Shown piece after piece: positions 15,425-23,552 of a stretch of DNA of 56,289 nucleotides (position 1 is its first letter; every line of letters starts with the position of its first letter). This DNA is from CAZPWQ01 sp964590495 (GTDB taxonomy: Bacteria; Bacteroidota; Rhodothermia; Balneolales; Balneolaceae): contig CAZPWQ010000012.1 in NCBI GenBank assembly GCA_964590495.1, positions 1-56,289 on the forward strand, read 5' to 3'. The translations under genes and the position numbers were made by a program. The notes beneath the pieces are model-generated. The model was given only the letters and a program-made list of their open reading frames with translations, was not told where the DNA came from and made no database searches.

Positions 15425-16712
15425 ACTGGTCAAGCTTACGATAAAGAGTTCGTTCACTGATACCCAAAGCTTCTGATGCTTTTCGCCTGTTACCGTCATA
15501 TTTGCGAAGAGCCTGTTCTATTAAAAACTGCTCGGTTTTTTCTATGGAGGGGATATCCTCGGCATTAAAGAAATTTGAAAATGAATCTTTTTCGCTTTCT
15601 TTTTCGTCTGATATATCAGCCTCGGAGTAAGATTCAATACCGATATCACCTTCAGCAGCACGATTTACATCAATATCCAGATCCGACATCTCGTTATCCC
15701 GTACCTCATTTTGAATATTTTGCGGGAGTGCTTTCAGGTTTTTTTGGGAAAAGGTGGAGTACAGAAAACTGGCAAGCATTTTTTTAACATCGCTGATATC
15801 GTTTCTGAGACCGACAAGAGCCCGGTAGATAAGTTGTTGATCAGCTTCGCCAAATGATGATCCGTTAGAAGATTGTTCTTCACGCTGTCCCCGCGATAGT
15901 ACCGGAAGATTATCGGCCGATCCGGTATGCTGGCGACCTTTAAGATATTTTTGAAGTTTTTCCTTATCGATAAACTGGGATTTTTCAAGTACAACCAACT
16001 GCTCTGCAACATTTCGCAATTCGCGCACATTACCCGGCCACCGATAGGAAACCAGCAGGTCTTTAGCCTCATCTGAGAAACCTTTGAATACAGAGTCGTA
16101 TTTGGAAGAAAACTCTGTTACGAACTTACGAAAAATGGGAATGACGTCTTCAGGACGGTCGCGCAGAGGAGGAAGTTTGACTTTAACCGTATCCAAACGA
16201 TAATAGAGGTCTTCCCGGAAAGAACCTTCCTGCACGAGTTCCCAAAGATCTTTATTTGTAGCCGCTACCACTCTCACATCCGTTTGGCGAAGGTTACTGG
16301 AACCAACCCGGAAATATTCACCAAGTTCCAGAACCCGCAACAGTTTCACCTGCACATTTTTAGGTGTATCACCTATTTCATCAAGAAAAATCGTACCGCC
16401 GTCGGCTTTTTCGAAGTAACCTTCCCGGGCTTCGTGTGCACCTGTAAAGGCGCCTTTTTCATGTCCGAACAGTTCACTTTCAATAATACCTTCCGGAATG
16501 GCTCCGCAGTTTACTATAACCAAGTGATTATTTTTGCGTTTGCTTATCGAATGTATCGCACGAGCAGTAATGTCTTTACCAACCCCGCTTTCGCCTTGCA
16601 GCAAAATGGTAATATCGGTATCGGCTACCTGTATAACCTTGTCGATTACCTGCTGAAGAGCCGTCGATTCTCCAATAAGTCCAAATCGTTCTTGAAATGC
16701 TTCGCGATCCAT
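15411..16712 (-). CDS. Sigma-54-dependent transcriptional activator (AAA+ plus Fis-type HTH)
   Basis: Bacterial enhancer-binding protein of 433 aa. Walker A is GESGVGKD (40-47), the sigma-54 contact loop is GAFTGA (87-92), Walker B is TIFLDEIGD (107-115), and a Fis-type helix-turn-helix fills the C-terminus (R-K-A-S-E-A-L-G-I-S-E-R-T-L-Y-R-K-L, about 412-429). There is no receiver, GAF or PAS domain: the AAA+ module starts within the first 15 residues, so control is by expression, partner proteins or constitutive activity. The linker between AAA+ and HTH (about 260-390) is long and acidic. It is the first gene of a minus-strand unit with lptE and is divergent from the glucosylglycerate phosphorylase gene, which has a sigma-54-like promoter. 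Confidence 0.93.
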   Translation of the reverse strand: MDREAFQERFGLIGESTALQQVIDKVIQVADTDITILLQGESGVGKDITARAIHSISKRKNNHLVIVNCGAIPEGIIESELFGHEKGAFTGAHEAREGYFEKADGGTIFLDEIGDTPKNVQVKLLRVLELGEYFRVGSSNLRQTDVRVVAATNKDLWELVQEGSFREDLYYRLDTVKVKLPPLRDRPEDVIPIFRKFVTEFSSKYDSVFKGFSDEAKDLLVSYRWPGNVRELRNVAEQLVVLEKSQFIDKEKLQKYLKGRQHTGSADNLPVLSRGQREEQSSNGSSFGEADQQLIYRALVGLRNDISDVKKMLASFLYSTFSQKNLKALPQNIQNEVRDNEMSDLDIDVNRAAEGDIGIESYSEADISDEKESEKDSFSNFFNAEDIPSIEKTEQFLIEQALRKYDGNRRKASEALGISERTLYRKLDQYDLQ

Positions 16713-17212
16713 AGCACTGAAGCTTGTTTATTATCTTGAGTCACCATTTTTGTTAACATACATTAACTGTATAAGGTAAGAATTAGTCTATTAGTTACAT
16801 AAAGTTTATTCTAAATTGCCTGGTAATCAATGCAAACAGGTAAGTTTATTTTACAATTCAAAAACAGCATTTTTTTCTGAAAAACCCTTTCAATTAATTT
16901 TTCAATCCTTATCTTTAGTGCTAAAAATAAAGCGAGAAATTTAGGAGATATACCTGCGGTTATTATAACATTGTAATAGAAGATGGAAAGCGAACGTGTG
17001 AATTATTTTCACAGAATCAGCCTATATCTGTGTGTAATTATTTTTCAAAGTTCATTTTCAATATAACATGAGTAGAATTTGAGAATAAAATGCAGGCGTT
17101 TAGGGACTCTAAATGATATTATATCCACCTTTACTATCATTTGGCACAGCTATTGTAACAAATAATTAGTAAGCCATTAAAATCCAGAGCAGGATAACGA
17201 GGAAATTAGTAG
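16713..17212. other. 500-nt divergent regulatory region
   Basis: AT-rich gap between the sigma-54 activator (minus) and the GH13_18 phosphorylase (plus). It holds the candidate sigma-54 promoter at 17142-17157 and, around 16910, a TATCTTTAG that resembles a Bacteroidota -7 element on the plus strand. No small gene, strong hairpin or repeat is evident. Its length suits upstream activator sites. Confidence 0.5.
17142..17157 (+). promoter_or_regulatory. Candidate sigma-54 (RpoN) promoter
   Basis: TGGCAC, 5 nt, TTGTA at 17142-17157 closely matches the RpoN consensus TGGCAC-N5-TTGCW: the -24 element is exact and the -12 element differs at its C. It lies 55 nt before the phosphorylase ATG, and a sigma-54 activator gene is divergently encoded next to it. 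A chance match is possible. Confidence 0.45.
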
Positions 17213-18937
17213 ATGACATTTGAGGATAAAATCCAGCAGCGTATTGCATTCATCTATAATGAAGAGACTGCTGAAGCTCTCGGTAAGCGAATTACATCAC
17301 TCATAAATCGTTACCATTTTAACAAGAGTAATGGTCAACCTGAATATGCCTCCTGGGATGAAGAGGATATTATATTGATTGCATATGGTGATTGTATCAA
17401 TAGGAATGGCCGTAACCATCACAAGCTGGGATTGTTGGAAAACTTTCTTGATGAATATGTGGGGGATGCAATCAATTCTGTTCATATACTGCCTTTCTTT
17501 CCCAGCTCTTCGGATGAGGGTTTTTCAGTAATCGATTATAAAAAAGTAAGAGAGGATCTGGGCAACTGGTCTGACATAGAACGGCTGACAAAAAAATACC
17601 GAATTATGGTTGATCTTGTCATTAATCATATTTCGAGATTCAGCGACTGGTTTGAAAATTACCAGAGCCGTGAAAAACCCGGAAGCGAGTATTTCATTGA
17701 AATTGATCCGTCTACAGATCTTTCGGTAGTAATGCGTCCACGTAGTTCTCCGTTGCTTACAGCTGTTAAAACAAATAATGGACTCAAGTATGTATGGACA
17801 ACATTCAGTGATGACCAGATTGATCTTGATTTTACCAATCCCGATGTACTGCTGGAATTTATAGATATTTTTCTGTTTTATCTCTCCAAGGGCGTCAAGC
17901 TTATACGTCTGGATGCTATCGCTTATCTGTGGAAAAAGGTTGGCACCAAATCTATTCACCTTAAGGAAACTCATGAAGTTGTCAAACTCTTTCGGGATAT
18001 CGTAGACTATATTGACAAAACTTGTACGCTTATAACCGAAACCAATGTTCCTTTTGAGGAAAACGTAAGTTATTTTGGCAAGGGTGATGAAGCACATATG
18101 ATATATCAATTCAGCCTGCCGCCGTTATTGCTTCACGCCATACTCACTGAAAATACACAGTACCTGACAAAATGGGCATCCGAACTACCTGTGCCTCCTG
18201 AGGGTTGTACCTATTTTAATTTCACTTCATCCCATGATGGCATTGGCGTACGCCCCCTCGAGGGTCTGGTTCCGGACGAAGAGTTTAACTATCTCGTTAA
18301 AGGGGCAGAAGAACGCGGTGGCTTTATTTCCTACAAACAGAATGCGGATAATAGCGAAAGTCCTTATGAGCTGAATATCACCTATTTCGATGCTTTTGCC
18401 GAACCCGGGCGTGATAAATCAGCCCTTCAACTTAAACGCTATCTTTGTTCCCAGATAGTAATGCTGAGCCTTCAGGGGGTGCCGGGTATTTATTTTCATA
18501 ATCTTGTGGCCACAGAGAATTTTATTGAAGGAGTTGCAGAAACCGGTCAGAAACGATCAATTAACCGCAAAAAATATAGTTATGAAGAACTGAAAGAGAG
18601 GCTGGAGGATGAGTCAAATGTTGGACATATAGTTCTCCATTTTTTCAAGAAACTTCTGGAAGTCCGTAAACAGCATTCAGCTTTTAGTCCCACAGCGGGG
18701 CAGGAGATACTGGATTTCGGAGATCAATTTTTTGCTTTGATCAGAACAGCAGAAGATGACAGCGAAAAAATCCTGGTAATCAGTAATATGAGCAGCACGA
18801 AAACTGCAATAGCTGATTCTGAACTGGGATCATATACTGAAAAGGAAGAGTTGATAAACCTGGTTAATGGTGATAAAAGGAAGGTAAGCCCGGAGTTGGT
18901 ACTTGAACCTTTCCAGACGGTATGGCTAAAACTTTAA
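17213..18937 (+). CDS. GH13_18 sugar phosphorylase, probable glucosylglycerate phosphorylase
   Basis: Retaining alpha-glucosyl phosphorylase of the sucrose-phosphorylase group. Catalytic residues are visible: nucleophile Asp233 in IRLDAIAYLW, acid/base Glu276 in ITETNVP, and transition-state Asp342 in SSHDGIG. At 574 aa it has the length of this subfamily. GH13_18 includes sucrose, sucrose-6-phosphate, glucosylglycerol and glucosylglycerate phosphorylases. The neighbouring GpgS homologue makes glucosyl-3-phosphoglycerate, so glucosylglycerate is the likely substrate: phosphate plus glucosylglycerate gives glucose-1-phosphate plus glycerate. It has a candidate sigma-54 promoter and a GAGGAAA ribosome-binding site. 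Its 3' end overlaps the convergent HAD gene by 12 nt. Enzyme class is firm, substrate is context-based. Confidence 0.88.
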   Translation: MTFEDKIQQRIAFIYNEETAEALGKRITSLINRYHFNKSNGQPEYASWDEEDIILIAYGDCINRNGRNHHKLGLLENFLDEYVGDAINSVHILPFFPSSSDEGFSVIDYKKVREDLGNWSDIERLTKKYRIMVDLVINHISRFSDWFENYQSREKPGSEYFIEIDPSTDLSVVMRPRSSPLLTAVKTNNGLKYVWTTFSDDQIDLDFTNPDVLLEFIDIFLFYLSKGVKLIRLDAIAYLWKKVGTKSIHLKETHEVVKLFRDIVDYIDKTCTLITETNVPFEENVSYFGKGDEAHMIYQFSLPPLLLHAILTENTQYLTKWASELPVPPEGCTYFNFTSSHDGIGVRPLEGLVPDEEFNYLVKGAEERGGFISYKQNADNSESPYELNITYFDAFAEPGRDKSALQLKRYLCSQIVMLSLQGVPGIYFHNLVATENFIEGVAETGQKRSINRKKYSYEELKERLEDESNVGHIVLHFFKKLLEVRKQHSAFSPTAGQEILDFGDQFFALIRTAEDDSEKILVISNMSSTKTAIADSELGSYTEKEELINLVNGDKRKVSPELVLEPFQTVWLKL

Positions 18938-19828
18938 ACAGTCGGCTATCTGGGATAACTCATCGATAACCAGATCCGGTTTGATTTTTTCTATATCAAA
19001 TTTCCCGGGGATGTGACGTATTGATCGTTGATCACCTACGTATAAAGCCGTCCGCAGGCCCACTTCCCGTGCAGGTTTAATGTCTTTTTCAACATCATTT
19101 CCCACGTATAGTATTTCGTGAGGCTGAAATCCTTCCTTTTCAGCGGCTTCTTCAAAAAACCGGTAAAAGTCAACAGAGGGTTTTTTGTATCCGGTTTTAT
19201 ACGACCAGATAAGAAGGTTAGAATTAAAGCCGTATTCCGCCGGAGATTTCTTGAGCAGAGCTTCAAAAGTGAGAGGTGTATAATATTGAGAATTGGATAT
19301 AATGCCCAGTTCAAGATTTTGCCTGATGAGTTTTTTCAAAAGGCTTTCCAGCCGAGGTACCGGCCATACATCATTAATACGAAACTCGAATTCAATGCCA
19401 AACCGCATAGCCTTTTCACGATTTATCTCACCTTTAATCTCATCACGATCAACTAATGTGGTAAGTACATCCTCCCAGACGGCAACAATATCGGGTTCGG
19501 GGTGATCTATTCCTTTTTTCCGGGCTTCCTGTATGTGGCTGTTTATAACTTCTTCAAAAATTGCCACTCCATTTTCTCCGGCAGAAGAGCCTTTGACCGT
19601 GAAACCTGTATCTTTCAGCGCCTGGGTAAAAAATTTAAAACTTATTTCCTGCTGTTCTTCATCTACACCTATATCACCTACGGCTGACATAAACATGGTA
19701 CCGTAAAAATCAAAGGCGACGCAACGAATACCTTCTATTGGGTCAAGTTTTGTGACATGTGTAACGGATATAGGTTCAAGGGGATTAGTAAGCTTTTTAA
19801 TCCTTTCAAAAAGTTTATTCTTATCCAT
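18926..19828 (-). CDS. HAD-superfamily phosphatase, candidate glucosyl-3-phosphoglycerate phosphatase
   Basis: A 300-aa haloacid dehalogenase-type hydrolase. Motif I is FDFYGT (about 36-41), with the nucleophile Asp and a Tyr at the +2 position where acid-base Asp usually sits, a variant also seen in other HAD enzymes. Motif II is I-I-S-N-S (about 197-201), motif III the Lys in GYKKPS (about 232-237), and motif IV GNDVEKD (about 262-268). A helical cap occupies about 55-165. It lies 11 nt downstream of gpgS in the same orientation, so the obvious job is removing phosphate from glucosyl-3-phosphoglycerate to give the osmolyte glucosylglycerate. That role is inference: known GpgP enzymes come from more than one superfamily. 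Confidence 0.8.
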   Translation of the reverse strand: MDKNKLFERIKKLTNPLEPISVTHVTKLDPIEGIRCVAFDFYGTMFMSAVGDIGVDEEQQEISFKFFTQALKDTGFTVKGSSAGENGVAIFEEVINSHIQEARKKGIDHPEPDIVAVWEDVLTTLVDRDEIKGEINREKAMRFGIEFEFRINDVWPVPRLESLLKKLIRQNLELGIISNSQYYTPLTFEALLKKSPAEYGFNSNLLIWSYKTGYKKPSVDFYRFFEEAAEKEGFQPHEILYVGNDVEKDIKPAREVGLRTALYVGDQRSIRHIPGKFDIEKIKPDLVIDELSQIADCLKF

Positions 19829-19839
19829 AAGTTCAGCTG

Positions 19840-20820
19840 TTAAAGCGAACGATTAAATTTCTTCCGGTATTCTTCAATATCGATCATCGGGGGGCGTTCC
19901 TCCTCCACAATTTTCAGTTCGATCTGCTCATATACATCTTCTTTAGCCTGTGTTTGTCTTAATACAGTTTCGAAGTCGGAAATGTCCCGGATAATATCAA
20001 GTGCCTTTGCCCGCTTTATAAAAGTCTGAAGAATCCCGAATGACATCTTTCCAAGTGCCCGCGTCGGTTTGTTCTCGTGGACCCGTTGATCAAGATCCGT
20101 TTGCGCAAAAGCATCTAGTCCATATTTCGTATATACATCGATCAGATGTGAAGTCTCCACACCATAGCCAATTGGAAAATGAATTTTTTCGAGAACTTCC
20201 CGCCGAACGGCATATTCGCCCGACAGGGGCTGAATGATGCCCGTCAATTCAGGAAAGAAAAGCGAGAATAGGGGACGTATGAGTATTTCAGTCACGCGTC
20301 CGCCGCCTGAAGGGCGTACACTACCGGATACCGCCAGGGGGCGATCATAGAATGCTTTGACATATTTTACTTCCTCCCGGTATATTAGCGGAGCGACGAG
20401 TCCATATACAAAACGGGGATGAATATTACTGATGTCTGCATCAACATATACAATAATATCACCTTCCAGTTGATAGATCGCTTTCCAGAGGTTTTCACCT
20501 TTTCCTTTTTTTGTTTTCAGACCAGGCAGGATATCATCCGCCAGGTAGGTATCGGCACCAAACCGCTGTGCGATATCGAGCGTGTTATCATCAGAACCCG
20601 AATCAATAACCACAATTTCATCCAGCAATGGGTAGCGATCTACAAGCTCGGATTTAAATATAATAACTTCCTTACCGATGGTTTTCTCTTCATTCAGTGT
20701 CGGCAGGCAGAGCGATATTTTTAAATTATTTTCCTCCTTCTTTTCTACAAGCTTTTTCAGATCCCAAAATTGTGAATGATGATAGGTGTTCTTATTGATC
20801 CACTTTTTAATCTTCTTCAC
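19840..20820 (-). CDS. gpgS: Glucosyl-3-phosphoglycerate synthase (GT81)
   Basis: GT-A glycosyltransferase that transfers glucose from a nucleotide sugar to 3-phosphoglycerate, the first step of glucosylglycerate synthesis. Signature segments: LCLPTLNEEKTIGKE (about 38-52), the DxD metal site in IVYVDADISN (about 126-135), the R-P-S-G-G-G-R-V-T-E loop (about 175-184), and Q-P-L-S-G-E-Y-A-V-R (about 204-213), typical of GT81. The final H-E-N-K-P-T-R-A-L-G-K-M segment is also family-like. It overlaps the upstream M20-like gene by 14 nt and precedes the HAD gene, forming a three-gene minus-strand operon. Glucosylglycerate accumulates in salt-adapted or nitrogen-limited bacteria. Mannosyl-3-phosphoglycerate synthase is a less likely alternative. 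Confidence 0.9.
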   Translation of the reverse strand: MKKIKKWINKNTYHHSQFWDLKKLVEKKEENNLKISLCLPTLNEEKTIGKEVIIFKSELVDRYPLLDEIVVIDSGSDDNTLDIAQRFGADTYLADDILPGLKTKKGKGENLWKAIYQLEGDIIVYVDADISNIHPRFVYGLVAPLIYREEVKYVKAFYDRPLAVSGSVRPSGGGRVTEILIRPLFSLFFPELTGIIQPLSGEYAVRREVLEKIHFPIGYGVETSHLIDVYTKYGLDAFAQTDLDQRVHENKPTRALGKMSFGILQTFIKRAKALDIIRDISDFETVLRQTQAKEDVYEQIELKIVEEERPPMIDIEEYRKKFNRSL

Positions 20821-21985
20821 AAAAACCTCCGTCGATTGCCAATAATGTTCCTATGACTTGTGCTATGCCGGTGTAAATAGGTTCTATTTCTATACTTTCA
20901 TTTTTTTCGTGTACGTAATCCCCATGTGTAAGGCCCAACGTTATGGCAGGAATATTTCTGTCTATAAAAGTAGATAATTCCGAAGTACTTGGTCCGGGTC
21001 GGGGTTCAATTTCAAGTTGATCCATAATACTTCTGGTATGCCGGATAAGCGGATGTGAAAAAGGTATTCCGCCGGGTTCCCGCTGAGCAAAAATATCCAG
21101 TGAAATAGAGTCGCCGCTTCTGGCTGAAACTTCTGAAACAATTTCCTGCATGACCTGATGAATATCCTGTACCATCTCCGAAGATTCCGATCTTATTTCA
21201 AACTGAAGCTTCGCACTCAGTGCAGTAGTATTGAAAGATGTTCCTCCCTCTATCGATCCCATCACAATACTTGTTCGGGGACGCTGGGGCAGGCGTATTT
21301 CGTTAATTCGATTAATAACTTCGTTGATCGTCAGTATGGCACTGGCATCACCAAACCGAGACCAGTCATATTCTTCGGGTACCGAACATGTTACTTCACC
21401 ACGCTTCATACCTATGGAAGTATGACTCAGCCGTCCGAGTTCAACTCCTTCAATACCTATACCGGCCTGTATTTCTTTTTCAAAATTTGAAAGGAAAAAT
21501 CGCAATCCTTCGAGATTACCGCGTCCGAGACTGCGGGAGGCTCCCATCAGGATAAGGTTTTTATCCAGTTTAATATCAAACTTCTCCAGGAAAGTAGGAA
21601 TCGTTGCGAGAACAGCCAGTCCCAGGCTATTGTCAGCTACTCCCGGTCCCGTGACTGTATCGGGTTGAACCTGAATAGTATGATCTATTTTTGAACCGAA
21701 AACGGTGTCGGCATGGGCTACTACCAAAATATTTCCGTTTCCTTCCTCTCCTTCCAGAATGCCGATACCGTTGCCGACTTCATCTACTGAATTATTCGTT
21801 ATTTCAGCTTCTTTAAATCGATTCAGGAGGAAATCTATTCTTTTATCTTCACCAAAGGTGGGAGCCGGAATTTCGCCAATCATCACCAAATTCGCCAGCA
21901 ATATCTCTTTCAGATTTTTTGTTTTTTCTTCAATTTCCCCCAGAGAATGCAAAATGTCATCAAATGATTTAGCCAAGACTTCCAT
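20807..21985 (-). CDS. M20-family metallopeptidase-like protein lacking the catalytic Glu pair
   Basis: A 392-aa M20/M25 aminoacylase-like fold. Metal-ligand positions His91-Asp93 (VVAHADTVF) and Asp118 (GVADNSLG) are present, as is a final His in LTHGDYVHEK near residue 364. At the position where M20 enzymes have the G-E-E pair (catalytic base plus bridging ligand), this protein has MGASRSLGRGNLEG (147-160) with no Glu pair. It may be inactive, or use another residue. The gene heads the operon with gpgS and HAD (14-nt overlap with gpgS), so its ancestral role may touch glucosylglycerate or an osmolyte derivative. It has no signal peptide, so it is cytoplasmic. Fold is firm; activity is doubtful. 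Confidence 0.8.
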   Translation of the reverse strand: MEVLAKSFDDILHSLGEIEEKTKNLKEILLANLVMIGEIPAPTFGEDKRIDFLLNRFKEAEITNNSVDEVGNGIGILEGEEGNGNILVVAHADTVFGSKIDHTIQVQPDTVTGPGVADNSLGLAVLATIPTFLEKFDIKLDKNLILMGASRSLGRGNLEGLRFFLSNFEKEIQAGIGIEGVELGRLSHTSIGMKRGEVTCSVPEEYDWSRFGDASAILTINEVINRINEIRLPQRPRTSIVMGSIEGGTSFNTTALSAKLQFEIRSESSEMVQDIHQVMQEIVSEVSARSGDSISLDIFAQREPGGIPFSHPLIRHTRSIMDQLEIEPRPGPSTSELSTFIDRNIPAITLGLTHGDYVHEKNESIEIEPIYTGIAQVIGTLLAIDGGFCEED

Positions 21986-22272
21986 GCCGATATTTTTAAA
22001 ATTTCTTTTACACTAATATGAATACCGAATAGGTACTAAAAGTTTCATCCTAACCTGCTTTTCTCACCACGAAATTTAGTTGAGGGCAAGGCGAAGTGAT
22101 ATTCACTAGAAGTATCAGCAAATAGAACTGTTAATTCAACTATTTCAATAGCAAAAAAATAGTAACCCTTTGCCATCTTAGTCGTCATATAATATAATCG
22201 CAGAAATATTTACAATCTAAAGTTTATAACTATCTTATAGAAAATTCTAATATACCTTTATGATTGTAAATA

Positions 22273-22827
22273 ATGGAGAAGCAGGAAGCACAATTGATCC
22301 GTGATATTGTGGGTGGCAAGCAGGATAAATATCGCATCCTGGTTGATCGTTACGCCCCTATGGTCTTTCACATAGTGAATAGGTTTGTAGACAGAGAACA
22401 GGATGCCGAGGAGCTGGCACAGGAAATATTTGTTAAAACCTATGAACGATTGTCTACATTTAACGAACAATCAAAATTTTCATCCTGGCTTTATATGATT
22501 GCAAAAAATCATTGCAGAGATTATGCAAAGAACATACGCCGGCAGAACAAACAGTTCAGTGAGATGGAAGAGCACGATCTGGAACGGCAGATGGGGTATA
22601 ATCAATCCCCTGATCAGGATCTAGAACGAAAAGAGTGGGCGGCATTATTACGGGAGGGACTGGATGTGATTACCCAGGATTACGCGGAAGCTTTTTTACT
22701 TAAATATGAAAACGGCATGACATACGAAGCAATGTCAAAAAGGCTCGGAGCTTCGGTAGGCGCCTTGAAAGTGCGGGTGTATCGGGCCAAAAAGGAGTTA
22801 AAAGATTTTTTTGATCAAAACAGCTGA
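22273..22827 (+). CDS. ECF-type RNA polymerase sigma factor
   Basis: A 184-aa extracytoplasmic-function sigma-70 factor. Region 2 spans about 22-90, with D-R-E-Q-D-A-E-E-L-A-Q-E-I-F-V-K (about 39-54) and S-S-W-L-Y-M-I-A-K-N-H-C-R-D (about 72-85). Region 4 spans about 125-180, with G-M-T-Y-E-A-M-S-K-R-L-G-A-S-V-G-A-L-K-V-R (helix-turn-helix). It leads a four-gene plus-strand operon; the next gene, placed as its anti-sigma factor, starts 5 nt after the stop. ECF factors are held by membrane anti-sigma factors and released on envelope signals. Its target promoter cannot be read from this window. Confidence 0.93.
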   Translation: MEKQEAQLIRDIVGGKQDKYRILVDRYAPMVFHIVNRFVDREQDAEELAQEIFVKTYERLSTFNEQSKFSSWLYMIAKNHCRDYAKNIRRQNKQFSEMEEHDLERQMGYNQSPDQDLERKEWAALLREGLDVITQDYAEAFLLKYENGMTYEAMSKRLGASVGALKVRVYRAKKELKDFFDQNS

Positions 22828-22832
22828 ATATT

Positions 22833-23552
22833 ATGAACAACGATGAACTGCTGCAAAGGTATTTGGACGGAGACTTGTCACCGGAGGAAGAAAAGGAAGC
22901 TCTGCATGTAATTGCAGACGATACTGAGCTCCGGGCGATGTTGCGTTTCGAGCAAAAACTGGCTGATGCTTTGGCCAGTGAAACTATTTCATATGAAACT
23001 GAAGCCGTACCGGAGGGATTTTCTGACAGTGTGATGCTGCGTATTGAACAGCAGCAGGAAAGCCCGGCCGGCGGCGGGCTGTTTGAGAAGCTTGAAGCGT
23101 GGTACCGGCAGTTGTGGATCCCGCAACAGGTACAGTGGCGGCCGGCCTACTCTTTTGCAGTGGCCTTACTGCTGATCGTATCACTTTCGTATCCATTATA
23201 TCTGACACAGTTGGAAGACCAGTCACCACAACAGGCTGCCGGCCTGGAAAATATGGAGAGTTCTGTAGAGCAGGTTTCAGCAGAAGACGGTGAGGTGATG
23301 TTACGCTTTGTATATATCGATGAGAATGCAAGCTCTGTCGCAGTAGCCGGAGATTTCAGCGATTGGGAACCAATTGAACTGACCAGTCAGAATATTAATG
23401 GTGAGCAGATCTGGACCGGCCTTGTTTCAATGAGCCGCGGCGAACACAATTATATGTTCATAAAAGACGGACAACAGTGGGTTACAGATCCGCTGGCACC
23501 GGTACAGCGCGATGATGGATTCGGGAATAAAAACGCAGTTATTTACTTATGA
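22833..23552 (+). CDS. Putative anti-sigma factor with periplasmic AMPK/CBM48-type glycan-binding domain
   Basis: A 239-aa single-span membrane protein. Residues 1-60 (L-L-Q-R-Y-L-D-G-D-L-S-P-E-E-E-K-E-A-L) match the start of anti-sigma factors that lack a zinc motif. The membrane helix is about 105-125. The periplasmic C-terminus, about 150-239, is an isoamylase-early-set / AMPK-type glycogen-binding domain, shown by V-A-V-A-G-D-F-S-D-W-E-P and G-E-H-N-Y-M-F-I-K-D-G-Q-Q-W-V-T-D-P. Its position 5 nt after an ECF sigma gene makes a signal-gated anti-sigma factor likely; such a sugar-binding sensor domain is unusual for this role. The stop overlaps the next start by 4 nt. Confidence 0.72.
   Translation: MNNDELLQRYLDGDLSPEEEKEALHVIADDTELRAMLRFEQKLADALASETISYETEAVPEGFSDSVMLRIEQQQESPAGGGLFEKLEAWYRQLWIPQQVQWRPAYSFAVALLLIVSLSYPLYLTQLEDQSPQQAAGLENMESSVEQVSAEDGEVMLRFVYIDENASSVAVAGDFSDWEPIELTSQNINGEQIWTGLVSMSRGEHNYMFIKDGQQWVTDPLAPVQRDDGFGNKNAVIYL

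Noticed and set aside
20807..21985. Frameshift as the cause of the missing Glu pair in the M20-like gene
   Set aside because: The frame is continuous, the flanking motifs are in phase and the local sequence keeps normal fold residues, so substitution is more likely than a frameshift.
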